Below, piece after piece: positions 33,421 through 41,747 of a stretch of 64,000 nt of DNA (position 1 is the stretch's first letter; each line of letters starts with the position of its first letter). The stretch spans positions 558,001 to 622,000 of the forward strand of contig CBDATG010000003.1 of NCBI GenBank assembly GCA_965200145.1, in the 5' to 3' direction. A program made the position numbers and the translations under genes. The notes beneath the pieces were generated by a model. It was given only the letters and a program-made list of their open reading frames with translations. It searched no databases and was not told the DNA's origin. Source of the stretch: CBDATG01 sp965200145. Its GTDB lineage: Bacteria > Chloroflexota > Dehalococcoidia > Lucifugimonadales > Lucifugimonadaceae.

Positions 33421-33579
33421 ATGCGAGTCAAGCACACCCGCTCCGACATGCCCAAGCCCATACTTGACGCGCCCATGGATGAAGTCCTGCGCGTCACGCT
33501 CAACTCTCCGCCGCCGAAGGAGTGGCGTTACCTCAAGAAACGCCAAGCGGCGATAGCCAAGCGCAAGGCGGGGAGGTAG
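33421..33579 (+). CDS. Small basic protein downstream of MTase-HNH copy 1
   Basis: This 52-codon frame starts at ATG 33421. It encodes a Pro- and Lys-rich peptide beginning MRVKHTRSDMPKPILDAP and ending in a basic tail KKRQAAIAKRKAGR, a likely nucleic-acid-binding end. It lies 65 bp after the methyltransferase-HNH gene and 44 bp before the HEPN-like gene. No ribosome-binding site is clear; the basic C terminus and lack of overlap support but do not prove it. Confidence 0.45.
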   Translation: MRVKHTRSDMPKPILDAPMDEVLRVTLNSPPPKEWRYLKKRQAAIAKRKAGR

Positions 33580-33623
33580 ATGGGCTTAGGTTGGAGCATG
33601 ACACAGTATTACAGGAAGGCATC

Positions 33624-34364
33624 ATGAGCGAAGAGATAGGAAGCTATGAGTTCGTTGATAAGTCCACCGGCGCACGAATACCCGTAACGACCAAGGAACT
33701 CGGCAACAACATCCAGTTTCGTCTGCAGGTAGTAGTCAGTATGCTAGACAATGTCACAGCAGCGCGGAACATGTTAAACCTATGCGACCAGTTTCAGGTA
33801 GTGTTGAACGTCCCCGGCGGAGATACTGACCTGGCGAATTGCCTTACCAATGTTGCGTTAGAGTGTACGGCCCTGATGTGGTTCTGTGCCGGCATGGACG
33901 ATAGCAACAAGGACCCGACGACACAGCAGTTTGTCAGGGAGTGGAAGTCCCAACTCAGCAAGCATGACCGGCAGCGGTTCAAGGGCTTCATTAATCGACG
34001 TAACCAGATTTATGCACATCGAGGCCGCTTGGGAAGAGGACAACGCTTACGTGATGTCAAAGTTGAGTTGGATTACCTAGATGGTGACTTAGACGCACCG
34101 ATGGTAGGGTTCAATATCGGTGAGTCAACCGATGCAGTGCGAGAGTTTTTCAAGCGAATGTCGGAACCTCAACGAATGGACTTGGAACGCCTGATGCGTG
34201 AAGCGGCGAACTGGTTGGAATCCAAGTATGAGCACGAGAGTAACCAAGTAACCCGGGATGTGATTGACAAGCCGAACGCCGACCTAGTCACAATCAAAGG
34301 TGGCATAGAGGACGGTCGGAAATGGTTGGATTGGACTGGGGCTGATTCGTCAATCCGAACTTGA
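33624..34364 (+). CDS. Helical protein with HEPN-like R-x-H motif
   Basis: Start at ATG 33624 with AGGAAGG six bases upstream (246 residues); a longer frame from 33522 overlaps the small ORF and is less likely. The protein is largely helical. FINRRNQIYAHRGR at about 122-135 supplies R125/R126 and H132, within the R-x4-6-H spacing of HEPN ribonucleases, after a helix rich in aromatic and Cys residues (LECTALMWFCAG). The HEPN call is by motif only. Last gene of the gyrB-pyrE island. Confidence 0.6.
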   Translation: MSEEIGSYEFVDKSTGARIPVTTKELGNNIQFRLQVVVSMLDNVTAARNMLNLCDQFQVVLNVPGGDTDLANCLTNVALECTALMWFCAGMDDSNKDPTTQQFVREWKSQLSKHDRQRFKGFINRRNQIYAHRGRLGRGQRLRDVKVELDYLDGDLDAPMVGFNIGESTDAVREFFKRMSEPQRMDLERLMREAANWLESKYEHESNQVTRDVIDKPNADLVTIKGGIEDGRKWLDWTGADSSIRT

Positions 34365-34489
34365 CTGAACCTGCCTTACCACTCACCCGAGTCATGGTTC
34401 GCACATGCAAGCACCGTTCCTGCATCCCGCCTCGCTCACATCATAGCTTGGCATGTAGCATCCTCAGCTAGATAGCAGGTTGCATGCGT

Positions 34490-35089
34490 TCAATCAAACC
34501 ACTGCGCGATGGTTTTTCGGTCAACCTCTATCTTCCCGCCTTGGGGTATCTTCAGGATGTTGAAGGTGTCTATGCCCATCTGGTTGATGCGCTGGGCTTT
34601 GGGTTCTTGGCGGTGTAGGACGCACATCACGCAACTGACATCGGCACCGTGGTCTCGCGTGGCATTGATCGTGGTGATGATGGAGCCACCTGTTGAGATG
34701 GTGTCGTCGTAGATAGCTGCGTTGTCTCCGGCTTGTAGGTGTCCCTCGATCTGTTTGCCCATGCCGTGTGTCTTTGCCTCTGATCGGACGAAGAATCCGC
34801 GCATATCTGTCTGGTGATTGTGTGCTGCCAGCATCATGCTTCCGACTATTGGAACTGCACCGACCGCCGGCCCGCCGAAGACGTGGATGTTTCGCCTGAT
34901 CAGGACCTTGAGCATTATGTTGGTGATGATGTTGACGCTTTCGGGGTCTGTTGAGAGCAGCCTTCCATCGAAGTAGAAGTTGGACTTTGCGCCGGATGTT
35001 AGCGTGAAGTCGCCGAATCGCAACGCGTTAACTTCCTCAGCGCGTTGCATCAGGCGCTCAGCTTGGCCGATTACTTCGTCGGTACGCAC
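34490..35089 (-). CDS. pyrE: Orotate phosphoribosyltransferase
   Basis: Start at GTG 35089 with GGAGGAA about eight bases upstream, which gives 199 residues and overlaps the nadD end by 19 bp. The longer frame is only the shadow of nadD. PyrE features are FTLTSGAKSNFYFDGRLL, GGPAVGAVPIVGSMM, and the PRPP loop AAIYDDTISTGGSIITTI. It joins PRPP to orotate to give OMP in pyrimidine synthesis. Third gene of the obg-nadD-pyrE operon. Confidence 0.93.
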   Translation of the reverse strand: MRTDEVIGQAERLMQRAEEVNALRFGDFTLTSGAKSNFYFDGRLLSTDPESVNIITNIMLKVLIRRNIHVFGGPAVGAVPIVGSMMLAAHNHQTDMRGFFVRSEAKTHGMGKQIEGHLQAGDNAAIYDDTISTGGSIITTINATRDHGADVSCVMCVLHRQEPKAQRINQMGIDTFNILKIPQGGKIEVDRKTIAQWFD

Positions 35090-35685
35090 CAGTAGAGTTC
35101 CTCCGAGATGATGTATCGGTGTACGGGGTTTGCGACCATCGTTGCCGCGGCGTGGTACTTGCCGTCCGAGTACGCGCGCCGCACACTGGTCGCGTCGATG
35201 TCTATGTTGGGACCTGTAAGGAGAGTTGCGTTGTCTGGCATGTCGTCGCGGCTTGGTGTTGGTTGGCCTGGCCGGTGAATGACTACCAGTCTGCACTGTC
35301 GGAGTAGTTCATCGATGCGGTGCCACTTGTGAAGTGATGTGAGGCTGTCGCTGCCGATGGCTAGGCTGAAGTTTGTTGCGCGACCGTGGATTTGTCGCAG
35401 GTCGCTGATGGTGTCGATTGAGTATGTGTTGCCTTTGCGACGTACGTCTGCGTCTGATACCTCGATCTGGTGTTCGTTGGCGGTTGCGAGTTCGCACATG
35501 GTTAGTCTTGCGAGTGGTCGGGCGGCCGGTCTCTGTTGCCTCAACCATGGTCTACTCGCCGGGACGATGAGGACTCTGTCTGGGTTGAGTTTGTCTCTGA
35601 GGTAGCGCGCAACGGCGAGGTGTCCTATGTGGAACGGGTCGAAGGTGCCGCCGTATACGACGATGTGTCGCGGTACTACGGCCAT
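35071..35685 (-). CDS. nadD: Nicotinate-nucleotide adenylyltransferase
   Basis: Start at ATG 35685 with GGGAG just upstream (204 residues). The GGTFDPFHIGH nucleotidyltransferase signature is near the N terminus and DIDATSVRRAY, the SxTxxR-type motif, near the C terminus, matching bacterial NadD length and layout. It makes deamido-NAD from NaMN and ATP. It overlaps the obg stop by a few bases and is overlapped by pyrE, so translation is coupled across the operon. Confidence 0.95.
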   Translation of the reverse strand: MAVVPRHIVVYGGTFDPFHIGHLAVARYLRDKLNPDRVLIVPASRPWLRQQRPAARPLARLTMCELATANEHQIEVSDADVRRKGNTYSIDTISDLRQIHGRATNFSLAIGSDSLTSLHKWHRIDELLRQCRLVVIHRPGQPTPSRDDMPDNATLLTGPNIDIDATSVRRAYSDGKYHAAATMVANPVHRYIISEELYWCVPTK

Positions 35686-37025
35686 GAGAACTCCCAATCT
35701 CCTGCTCTGATGGGGTCTCCGCGCTTTGCCCCTAGTCTGGTTAGGGCGCGAGCGATATTCATTTGCACCAGTCGTTGGTGGTACTGGACCTGTGTGCTCC
35801 AGTCATCTAGGTTGGATCCGTTGGCAAGGCGTACGGCGCGTTTGTGTAGGATACGGAATGCGCCATCCGTGAGCTTGATCGCAGGACGTTCGGCACCGCG
35901 CGGCTGGATCACTGGCAGATCGTCGCGATCTAGCATCGGCCTCGTCCGCTCTAGCAGCTGCGCGAGCGTTGCTTTGGTCGTGTCTTCCGGTTCGCCAGGT
36001 GTGTCGGGCGTTTTTCTTGCGTCTTGTAGGCTGTACGCCGTTGCCGCGATTAGTTCGTCTAGGCCTGCGCGAGTGGCTGCTGATATGAAGTAGATGGGGG
36101 GGGCATGCCCGATCGCTGTGCGGGCTTCGGCTTCAATCTCGTGTCGCAGAACTTCGACCTCCTCGGTATCGGCTTTGTTTATGACGAGCATCTGTGGTTT
36201 CTGTGCGAGTTCCGGGTCGAACTGTGCGAGTTCGGAGTTTATCTGCCGTATGTTGGAAGTGATGTTGGGTGCTGATCCGTCAACGAGGTGCAAGAGCAGG
36301 CGTGTGCGTTGAATGTGCTTGAGGAAAGTGTGTCCGAGCCCTGACCCCGTAGCGGCACCTTCGATGAGTCCGGGAATGTCGACTGCTGCGAATGCATCGA
36401 ATCCATGCTGGACCATGCCGATGACGGGTGCGATAGTGGTGAATGGGTAGTCTGCGATCTTTGGTTGCGCGGCTGATATCGCGGTTAGCAGGCTTGATTT
36501 CCCGGCGTTTGGTAGTCCGATGATGCCTACATCGGCGAGGAGTTTTAGGTTTAGTCGGAGTGTCTTGACTTGCCCTTTCTCGCCGGCTTCTGCGAGTCTC
36601 GGCTCTTGGTTTACGGCGGTGACAAAGGCTGAGTTGCCGATGCCGCCGCGGCCGCCTCGTGCGACGGTCATGCGCTGTCCGTTGACGACGAGGTCGCCGA
36701 GGAATACTTGGCGCTCTGCGTCGCCTTCGTTGGCAGATTCCCAGACTTCCGTGCCGACTGGTACGGAGACGTCGGTGTCGTCGCCCTTGGCGCCGTGTCG
36801 CCTGTTCTGCTCGCCGTTGTTGCCGTGTTGTGCGTTGAAGTGTCTGCGCCAGCGGAACTTCAGCAACGTGTTGAGGGAATCGTCGGCGACTAGGGTAACG
36901 GATCCTCCGTTGCCGCCATTGCCGCCGGACGGTCCGCCCATTGGTCGCATGGCTTCCCTTAGGAAGGCGACTATGCCGTTTCCGCCGTCTCCAGCGCGAA
37001 CTTCAATGCGGGCTTCGTCGATCAT
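35676..37025 (-). CDS. obg: Obg-family GTPase (CgtA)
   Basis: This 449-residue protein has the glycine-rich Obg fold first (RAGDGGNGIVAFLREA, GGNGGNGGSVTLV), then the G domain with GLPNAGKSSLLTAIS (G1), ADYPFTTIAP (G2), DIPGLIEG (G3), and NKADTEE (G4). A ~110-residue C-terminal OCT-type domain ends with ARALTRLGAKRGDPIRAGDWEFSW. Obg works in large-subunit ribosome assembly and stress signalling. First gene of the leftward operon; divergent from folB across 73 bp. Confidence 0.97.
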   Translation of the reverse strand: MIDEARIEVRAGDGGNGIVAFLREAMRPMGGPSGGNGGNGGSVTLVADDSLNTLLKFRWRRHFNAQHGNNGEQNRRHGAKGDDTDVSVPVGTEVWESANEGDAERQVFLGDLVVNGQRMTVARGGRGGIGNSAFVTAVNQEPRLAEAGEKGQVKTLRLNLKLLADVGIIGLPNAGKSSLLTAISAAQPKIADYPFTTIAPVIGMVQHGFDAFAAVDIPGLIEGAATGSGLGHTFLKHIQRTRLLLHLVDGSAPNITSNIRQINSELAQFDPELAQKPQMLVINKADTEEVEVLRHEIEAEARTAIGHAPPIYFISAATRAGLDELIAATAYSLQDARKTPDTPGEPEDTTKATLAQLLERTRPMLDRDDLPVIQPRGAERPAIKLTDGAFRILHKRAVRLANGSNLDDWSTQVQYHQRLVQMNIARALTRLGAKRGDPIRAGDWEFSWP

Positions 37026-37098
37026 GATTAATCGGGATTCTAGCAGGGTGTTGGCGGAGGTCGGGCACGGCGCGAATGTTAGGCGTTATGCTGAAGCT

Positions 37099-37473
37099 AT
37101 GGCTTCGGACTGCTTGACGATACTCGACTTGGAGGTTGCCTGCGTTATTGGCGTGGATGGTTGGGAGCGGCGTTTGCGCCAGAAGTTGCTTGTTGATGTA
37201 TCGCTGAACGGTGACCTCTCTAGGGCTGGCGTGTCTGACGATCTCGAGGCGACGGTTGACTATCGCCGGCTTTGCGGGAAGATCGTTGACGAGATGTCGG
37301 GGACGCGGTACCGGTTGGTTGAGGCGTTTGCGGAACATGTGGCGTGCCTATGCCTTGATGCACATGATTTGGTTGAGTCTGTGACAGTTCGAGTGCGTAA
37401 GCCTGGCGCGTTGTCGGGTTTCGGGAGTGCCAATGTTGCGATTGAGGTCACGCGTCGCAAATGGCGGGATTGA
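37099..37473 (+). CDS. folB: Dihydroneopterin aldolase
   Basis: Start at ATG 37099 (124 residues); the frame extends far upstream only as a shadow of obg. Features of the FolB tunnel fold are CVIGVDGWERRLRQKLLVDVSL, ATVDYRRLCGKIV, RYRLVEAFAEHVACLCL with catalytic Glu and the Tyr-type region, and VRVRKPGAL with the catalytic Lys. It cleaves dihydroneopterin to 6-hydroxymethyl-dihydropterin in folate synthesis; folE lies at 21074. Confidence 0.93.
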   Translation: MASDCLTILDLEVACVIGVDGWERRLRQKLLVDVSLNGDLSRAGVSDDLEATVDYRRLCGKIVDEMSGTRYRLVEAFAEHVACLCLDAHDLVESVTVRVRKPGALSGFGSANVAIEVTRRKWRD

Positions 37474-37567
37474 TGGTTGGAAGAAGGTTTGAAGTCGAGT
37501 CTGTAGAATCCGCAACGCGGGCTGTATCCGCGTCTTTGACGTTTGCATCATTTGAGGTTGTCGCACT

Positions 37568-38341
37568 ATGAAGCTACTTTTGGTTGGCGGTTCTGGCCAT
37601 GTTGGATCGTTCATCACGCCTTACTTGCGCGAGTCGCATGACCTTCGGGTCCTGGATGTGTCAGAGCCACGGCATGATGGCGTGGAGTTCGTTCCCGGCT
37701 CGGTCCTGGATTCTGATGCGATTGCGCGTGCGCTGGACGGTGTTGATGCGTTCATCTGGTTGGTGATGAAGAGTCCGCAGGGTGGTTCGGTGACGGATCA
37801 GAATGAGACCGTGATCCGTGAGAATTACGATGTGAACTGCAAGGGTTTGCATCTGTTCCTTTGGACTGCTCAGGGTCTTGGTGTTTGCAAGGGTGTCTAC
37901 ACCAGCACGATGAGCGTGCATTTCCGCAAGCGCGAGTGGTATGCGTCGGAGGATGATGTGCCGCTTGATACGCCTAGCGCATACGGTCTGTCGAAGGGAT
38001 TCGGTGAGCTGATTTGCAGGTATTTCGCGCGTCACTTCGACATGAACCTCGCGGCGTTGCGAATCACTGGTCCGCGCACTCGCGAGCAGTGGGTTACGGA
38101 GCGGTCGGCGGCTCCAATCGTTCATGCAGACGGCACGCCGCCGTTGCACTTCACGGACGAGGAGGATCTAGCGAATGCGTATCTAGCGGCGGTGGAGTAT
38201 GTGCAGAAGGGCCACGGTTGGTTTGAGCCGTTCTTCATAGCCGGTGACTACGAAGAGCGGGAGCACAATCTGTCTAAGGCAAAGCGCGAGCTGGGTTGGC
38301 AACCGATGACTCACACGAAGGTTGCAATACCGGGTAGCTAG
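37568..38341 (+). CDS. NAD-dependent epimerase/dehydratase family protein
   Basis: This 257-residue extended SDR has the N-terminal Rossmann motif LLLVGGSGHVGSFI and the DALDGVDAFIWLV fourth-strand region. YxxxK appears as the catalytic set in TPSAYGLSKGFGELI (Tyr and Lys four residues apart), with a Ser in GVYTSTMSV. A C-terminal substrate part contains SKAKRELGWQPM, as in nucleotide-sugar epimerases. It could be a UDP-sugar epimerase or reductase. It follows folB by 94 bp in the same direction. Confidence 0.9.
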   Translation: MKLLLVGGSGHVGSFITPYLRESHDLRVLDVSEPRHDGVEFVPGSVLDSDAIARALDGVDAFIWLVMKSPQGGSVTDQNETVIRENYDVNCKGLHLFLWTAQGLGVCKGVYTSTMSVHFRKREWYASEDDVPLDTPSAYGLSKGFGELICRYFARHFDMNLAALRITGPRTREQWVTERSAAPIVHADGTPPLHFTDEEDLANAYLAAVEYVQKGHGWFEPFFIAGDYEEREHNLSKAKRELGWQPMTHTKVAIPGS

Positions 38342-38441
38342 GGCGTTGTAGATGCGCGCGGTAGCGTCCGGGTTAGTACGGACATCTGGCTAGGGCGTTT
38401 GATGTGTTGCGTGGTCGTATGTATCGGTCCGGAGATTGTTG

Positions 38442-39287
38442 TTGACGTTTTCTGATTCTGTGCGCGAAGCGATTGAGGCACCGCTTCTGTTCTACCCGCA
38501 ACCGCAGTTGCGTGGCACGCCGGGTCATCTGGGTCTGGACTACGAAGATGTGTGGCTGACCGCGGAGGATGGCGTTAGGACGCATGCCTGGTTCATTCGC
38601 GGTGCTGACGTGCCTATGGCATCGGATGCTGGTGGTGCTGACGCTGATGGACCGACGCGTTTGCGGGTGCTGATGTTTCACGGCAATGGTGGCAACATCA
38701 GTGTGCGGCTTGATCAGTATCGGACGATGGTTGACCGTTGGGCAACCGTTGACTTGTTTGCGGTTGAGTATCGCGGATACGGTCTGAGTGAAGGTTCGCC
38801 TAGCGAGGCTGGTTTCGCGCGGGATGCGGTCGCAGCTTGGGAATGGTTGTCAGGTCGTAATTCGGCGGATCGTGTTGACGCGGTGACAGTAATTTTCGGT
38901 CGTAGCATGGGCGGAGCTGTTGCGGCGTTGCTGGGATCGAAGGTCAGTGCGGACGCGATGATTCTTGAGTGCGCGCCGTCGTCGATTCCGTATCTGGCGG
39001 CGCATTACGAGCCTTGGCGCAGCTTGCATCTGGGCGGTTTCATACTGAATCGGTTCGACACTGAGTCTTACGTGCGCGATGTGCGTAGCCCGCTGTTGGT
39101 GATGCATTCGGAGCTTGACGAGATCGTTCCGTTGAGTTGTAGCGATCGGATCATGTCGTCGGCTAACGACCCGAAGCGGTTCCAGCTACTGCCAGGCGCG
39201 CCGCACAACGGTGCGGACCTGTATGCGACAGAGATTTACTACGCTGCGATTGAGGGGTTTCTGCGTGAGTTCACGGCTTGGAGCTGA
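38442..39287 (+). CDS. Alpha/beta hydrolase (Bem46/ABHD13-like)
   Basis: The start is uncertain among three consecutive TTG codons (38436-38444); the third is seven bases after GGAG, giving 281 residues. HGNGGN supplies the oxyanion-hole strand, FGRSMGGAVAALL the nucleophile elbow (Ser), HSELDEIVP the acid Asp region and GAPHNGAD the catalytic His, in the order and spacing of serine hydrolases of this group. FAVEYRGYGLSEGSPSE is the typical beta4-helix segment. No signal peptide is evident. The substrate is unknown. Confidence 0.9.
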   Translation: MTFSDSVREAIEAPLLFYPQPQLRGTPGHLGLDYEDVWLTAEDGVRTHAWFIRGADVPMASDAGGADADGPTRLRVLMFHGNGGNISVRLDQYRTMVDRWATVDLFAVEYRGYGLSEGSPSEAGFARDAVAAWEWLSGRNSADRVDAVTVIFGRSMGGAVAALLGSKVSADAMILECAPSSIPYLAAHYEPWRSLHLGGFILNRFDTESYVRDVRSPLLVMHSELDEIVPLSCSDRIMSSANDPKRFQLLPGAPHNGADLYATEIYYAAIEGFLREFTAWS

Positions 39288-39322
39288 CGGTGACTAGGGA
39301 TGTTGAGCCGTGTTGCCGGGTG

Positions 39323-39955
39323 TTACTTGGCGTTGGGCTTGCCCGACCTGAGTAGCTCGTATAGGTCAGGAATGATGGCTCTTATGGCCCTTCCTCTGTG
39401 GCTGATGGAGTCTTTTTCGTGCTCTGCTAGTTCGGCGGTGGTGCGCGTCTCGCCGACTGGGATGAAGACGGGGTCGTATCCGAAGCCGTTATTCCCGCGT
39501 GGGCTTCGGGTGATGCTGCCTTCGACGGTGCCTTCGGCGGTGAGCATGTCGGTACTGTTTCCCGCAACGCATACGGCGCAGACGAATCGAGCATCACGGT
39601 CTGCATCTGGGATGTTGTGCATGTTCTTCAGGAGCAGGTTGGTGCGGTCTTTGTCGTCGAGTCCGGGTCCGCCGTATCTTGCGGAATGGACACCCGGAGC
39701 TCCTTGCAGTGCGTCTACAACGAGCCCGGAGTCGTCAGCGATGGCGATCATCTGTAGTTTGTCGGCGTAGTATCGTGCCTTGATGGTGGCGTTTTCGATG
39801 AATGTTGCGCCGTTTTCCTCCGGTGGCTCAATGTATGCTAGCGTGTCTAACCCGACGATGTTGATGCCAAGTTCGGCGGTGATAATGTGTAGCATCCTTC
39901 GCATCTCGGCGATTTTGCCCTTGTTCTGTGTAGCGATGAGTATTGAGAGTGCCAT
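39323..39955 (-). CDS. rdgB: Non-canonical purine NTP pyrophosphatase (RdgB/HAM1)
   Basis: Start at ATG 39955 (210 residues). It opens with the family signature ILIATQNKGKIAEMRRML, followed by GATFIENATIKARYYA, the substrate-binding IADDSGLVVDALQGAPGVHSARYG, GFGYDPVFIP, and ISHRGRAIRAI. RdgB hydrolyses ITP, dITP and XTP to keep them out of DNA. Divergent from coxB. Confidence 0.97.
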   Translation of the reverse strand: MALSILIATQNKGKIAEMRRMLHIITAELGINIVGLDTLAYIEPPEENGATFIENATIKARYYADKLQMIAIADDSGLVVDALQGAPGVHSARYGGPGLDDKDRTNLLLKNMHNIPDADRDARFVCAVCVAGNSTDMLTAEGTVEGSITRSPRGNNGFGYDPVFIPVGETRTTAELAEHEKDSISHRGRAIRAIIPDLYELLRSGKPNAK

Positions 39956-40027
39956 GTTATCGTGCTGTGAGCTAGGTGTTGGTACCATAGATGTTGCGTT
40001 GAAACTTGTCAGCTGAAGTTTGAGGAG

Positions 40028-40057
40028 CTGACATTGTTGTTAGTCAAGTGATATGCT
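40028..40057 (+). promoter_or_regulatory. Candidate promoter of the oxidase cluster
   Basis: CTGACA (40028-40033), an 18-bp spacer and TATGCT (40052-40057) lie about 125 bp before coxB. This would leave a long leader, containing an AT-rich stretch with a T-run at about 40091-40097. The match is moderate and there may be a closer start site. Confidence 0.3.
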
Positions 40058-40181
40058 TTAACATGATTTCGTTGCGTCGGCATCGTATACGTTTTTTTCA
40101 CAGGTCAACCGATGAGTTGGATATCGTACACACACCAGCAGTGTAGATGACATCAGGCTCCCACAACTTGAAAGCCGCAAC

Positions 40182-41645
40182 ATGCATTTGAGGCTCGGCC
40201 GGTTGATCAGGTCGCATCCGTCGCGCGCAGTCGTCGCGCTCTCGGTCTTGGCGATTGCGCTGGTGTTAGCGGCGTGTTCGCCGGAGCATCCGCAATCGAC
40301 GTTCGCCGGCGACGGTCCGGTGGCCCGTGATCAGGCTGACCTGTTCAACCTGATCTTCTGGATAGCGGTCGTCGTCTTCGTGGTCGTTGAAGGTCTGATC
40401 ATCTATGCGGTGTGGCGTTATCGCCAACGGGACGACTCGATACCGAAGCAGGTTCACGGCAACACGAAGCTGGAGATTGCGTGGACGATCATTCCGAGCA
40501 TCGTGATCGCGGTGATCGCAGTTCCGACGATTGTGGGTATCTGGGAGCAACAGCGTGGTGCGCCGACGGACATGGGAGAGGTGCTGGAGGTTGATGCGAT
40601 AGGTCATCGCTGGTGGTTCGAGTTCCGCTATCCCGCGCAGGAGGTGGTGACTGCGAATGAGCTGCATATACCAGCTGGTCGTCCGATCAATGTGAGCTTG
40701 TACTCCCAGGATGTGATCCACAGTTTCTGGATCCCGCGTCTGGCGGGTAAGGTCGACATGGTTCCGCTGAACACCAACCTTGTGTGGTTCATAGCGGACG
40801 AGCCGGGAGTGTATGACGGTCAATGTGCGGAGTTTTGCGGCATTGCCCATGCACACATGCGTTTCCGCGTGATCGCCCATGCCGAGGAGGATTTCCAGAA
40901 CTGGTTGGCTGGGATGCGGACTCCATCAGTAGCGGCGGCGGAAGGTGGTCCGACGGAGGGTCAGGCGTTGTTCGCGCGTCACTGCAGTACATGCCACTCA
41001 ACCGCAACGTACCGCAAGGACGCGTATGCTCTTGAGATTCAGCAGCAGGATTCGCGTTGGGATACGTGGTTGGCGGACATTGAGAACTCGAGGATCGTCT
41101 CTGCGCCGAACCTCACGCATTTCGGGGAACGGCTGACGATAGGCTCTGGTGTGAAGGAGCTGAACCGCGACAATCTGATCAAGTGGATTCGGGACCCGTC
41201 GTTGATCAAGATTGGGACATCAATGCAGGCTCATGCCGCCGTCTATCAGGAGACATCTGACAACACTGCTGCGTTGACGGATGCTGAGGTTGCGAATATC
41301 GCAGACTACCTGCTAGGGTTAGTGCCCGGCGACATATCGGAGTTGGTGCCGGAGGAGATCACGGGTGCTACACCAGAGGAGCGCGGTGAGCAGCTTTTCG
41401 TCTCGATAGGATGCAACGCTTGTCACTCGCTTGACCCGGAAGTGACGATAGTCGGTCCTAGCATGGCAGGGATAGCAGACCGTGCTACTGGTCGGACTGC
41501 GCTGTCGGCGGATGACTACTTGCGGGAGTCGATCAACGATCCTGGGGCGTTCATTGTGCCGGATTTCACGAATGCGATGGTTGTTCCGAAGATACCTGCT
41601 GACCAGGTTGATGATTTGATCGCTTACATCAAGACGCTTGAGTGA
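40182..41645 (+). CDS. coxB: caa3-type cytochrome c oxidase subunit II with two heme c domains
   Basis: This 487-residue protein starts with a signal or TM and a lipobox ending in Cys (VLAACSPEH). Two TM helices follow, then a CuA domain with GHRWWFEFRYP and CAEFCGIAHAHM ligands. Two C-terminal cytochrome c modules carry CSTCH and CNACH. Most caa3 subunit II proteins have one heme c; here there are two. Receives electrons from cytochrome c or membrane donors and passes them to subunit I. First gene of the oxidase cluster. Confidence 0.96.
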   Translation: MHLRLGRLIRSHPSRAVVALSVLAIALVLAACSPEHPQSTFAGDGPVARDQADLFNLIFWIAVVVFVVVEGLIIYAVWRYRQRDDSIPKQVHGNTKLEIAWTIIPSIVIAVIAVPTIVGIWEQQRGAPTDMGEVLEVDAIGHRWWFEFRYPAQEVVTANELHIPAGRPINVSLYSQDVIHSFWIPRLAGKVDMVPLNTNLVWFIADEPGVYDGQCAEFCGIAHAHMRFRVIAHAEEDFQNWLAGMRTPSVAAAEGGPTEGQALFARHCSTCHSTATYRKDAYALEIQQQDSRWDTWLADIENSRIVSAPNLTHFGERLTIGSGVKELNRDNLIKWIRDPSLIKIGTSMQAHAAVYQETSDNTAALTDAEVANIADYLLGLVPGDISELVPEEITGATPEERGEQLFVSIGCNACHSLDPEVTIVGPSMAGIADRATGRTALSADDYLRESINDPGAFIVPDFTNAMVVPKIPADQVDDLIAYIKTLE

Positions 41646-41747
41646 ACATGACTTGCCTAGCTCACGACAGATCGAGTGCCATGGTTGATGGATCGTGGTG
41701 CGAGGTTAGAATCTAGAAACGCCGTAACCGGTAGCTGAACTGTAGAC

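Noticed and set aside
28215..34489. Prophage or integrative plasmid
   Set aside because: No integrase, capsid, terminase, replication or conjugation gene is present; only accessory genes and a transposase-derived domain.
35090..35296. N-terminal extension of pyrE
   Set aside because: It overlaps nadD in another frame; GTG 35089 has a clear ribosome-binding site and the family N terminus.
36520..37098. Long upstream extension of folB on the plus strand
   Set aside because: It lies wholly opposite obg and has shadow-type composition; family similarity begins at ATG 37099.
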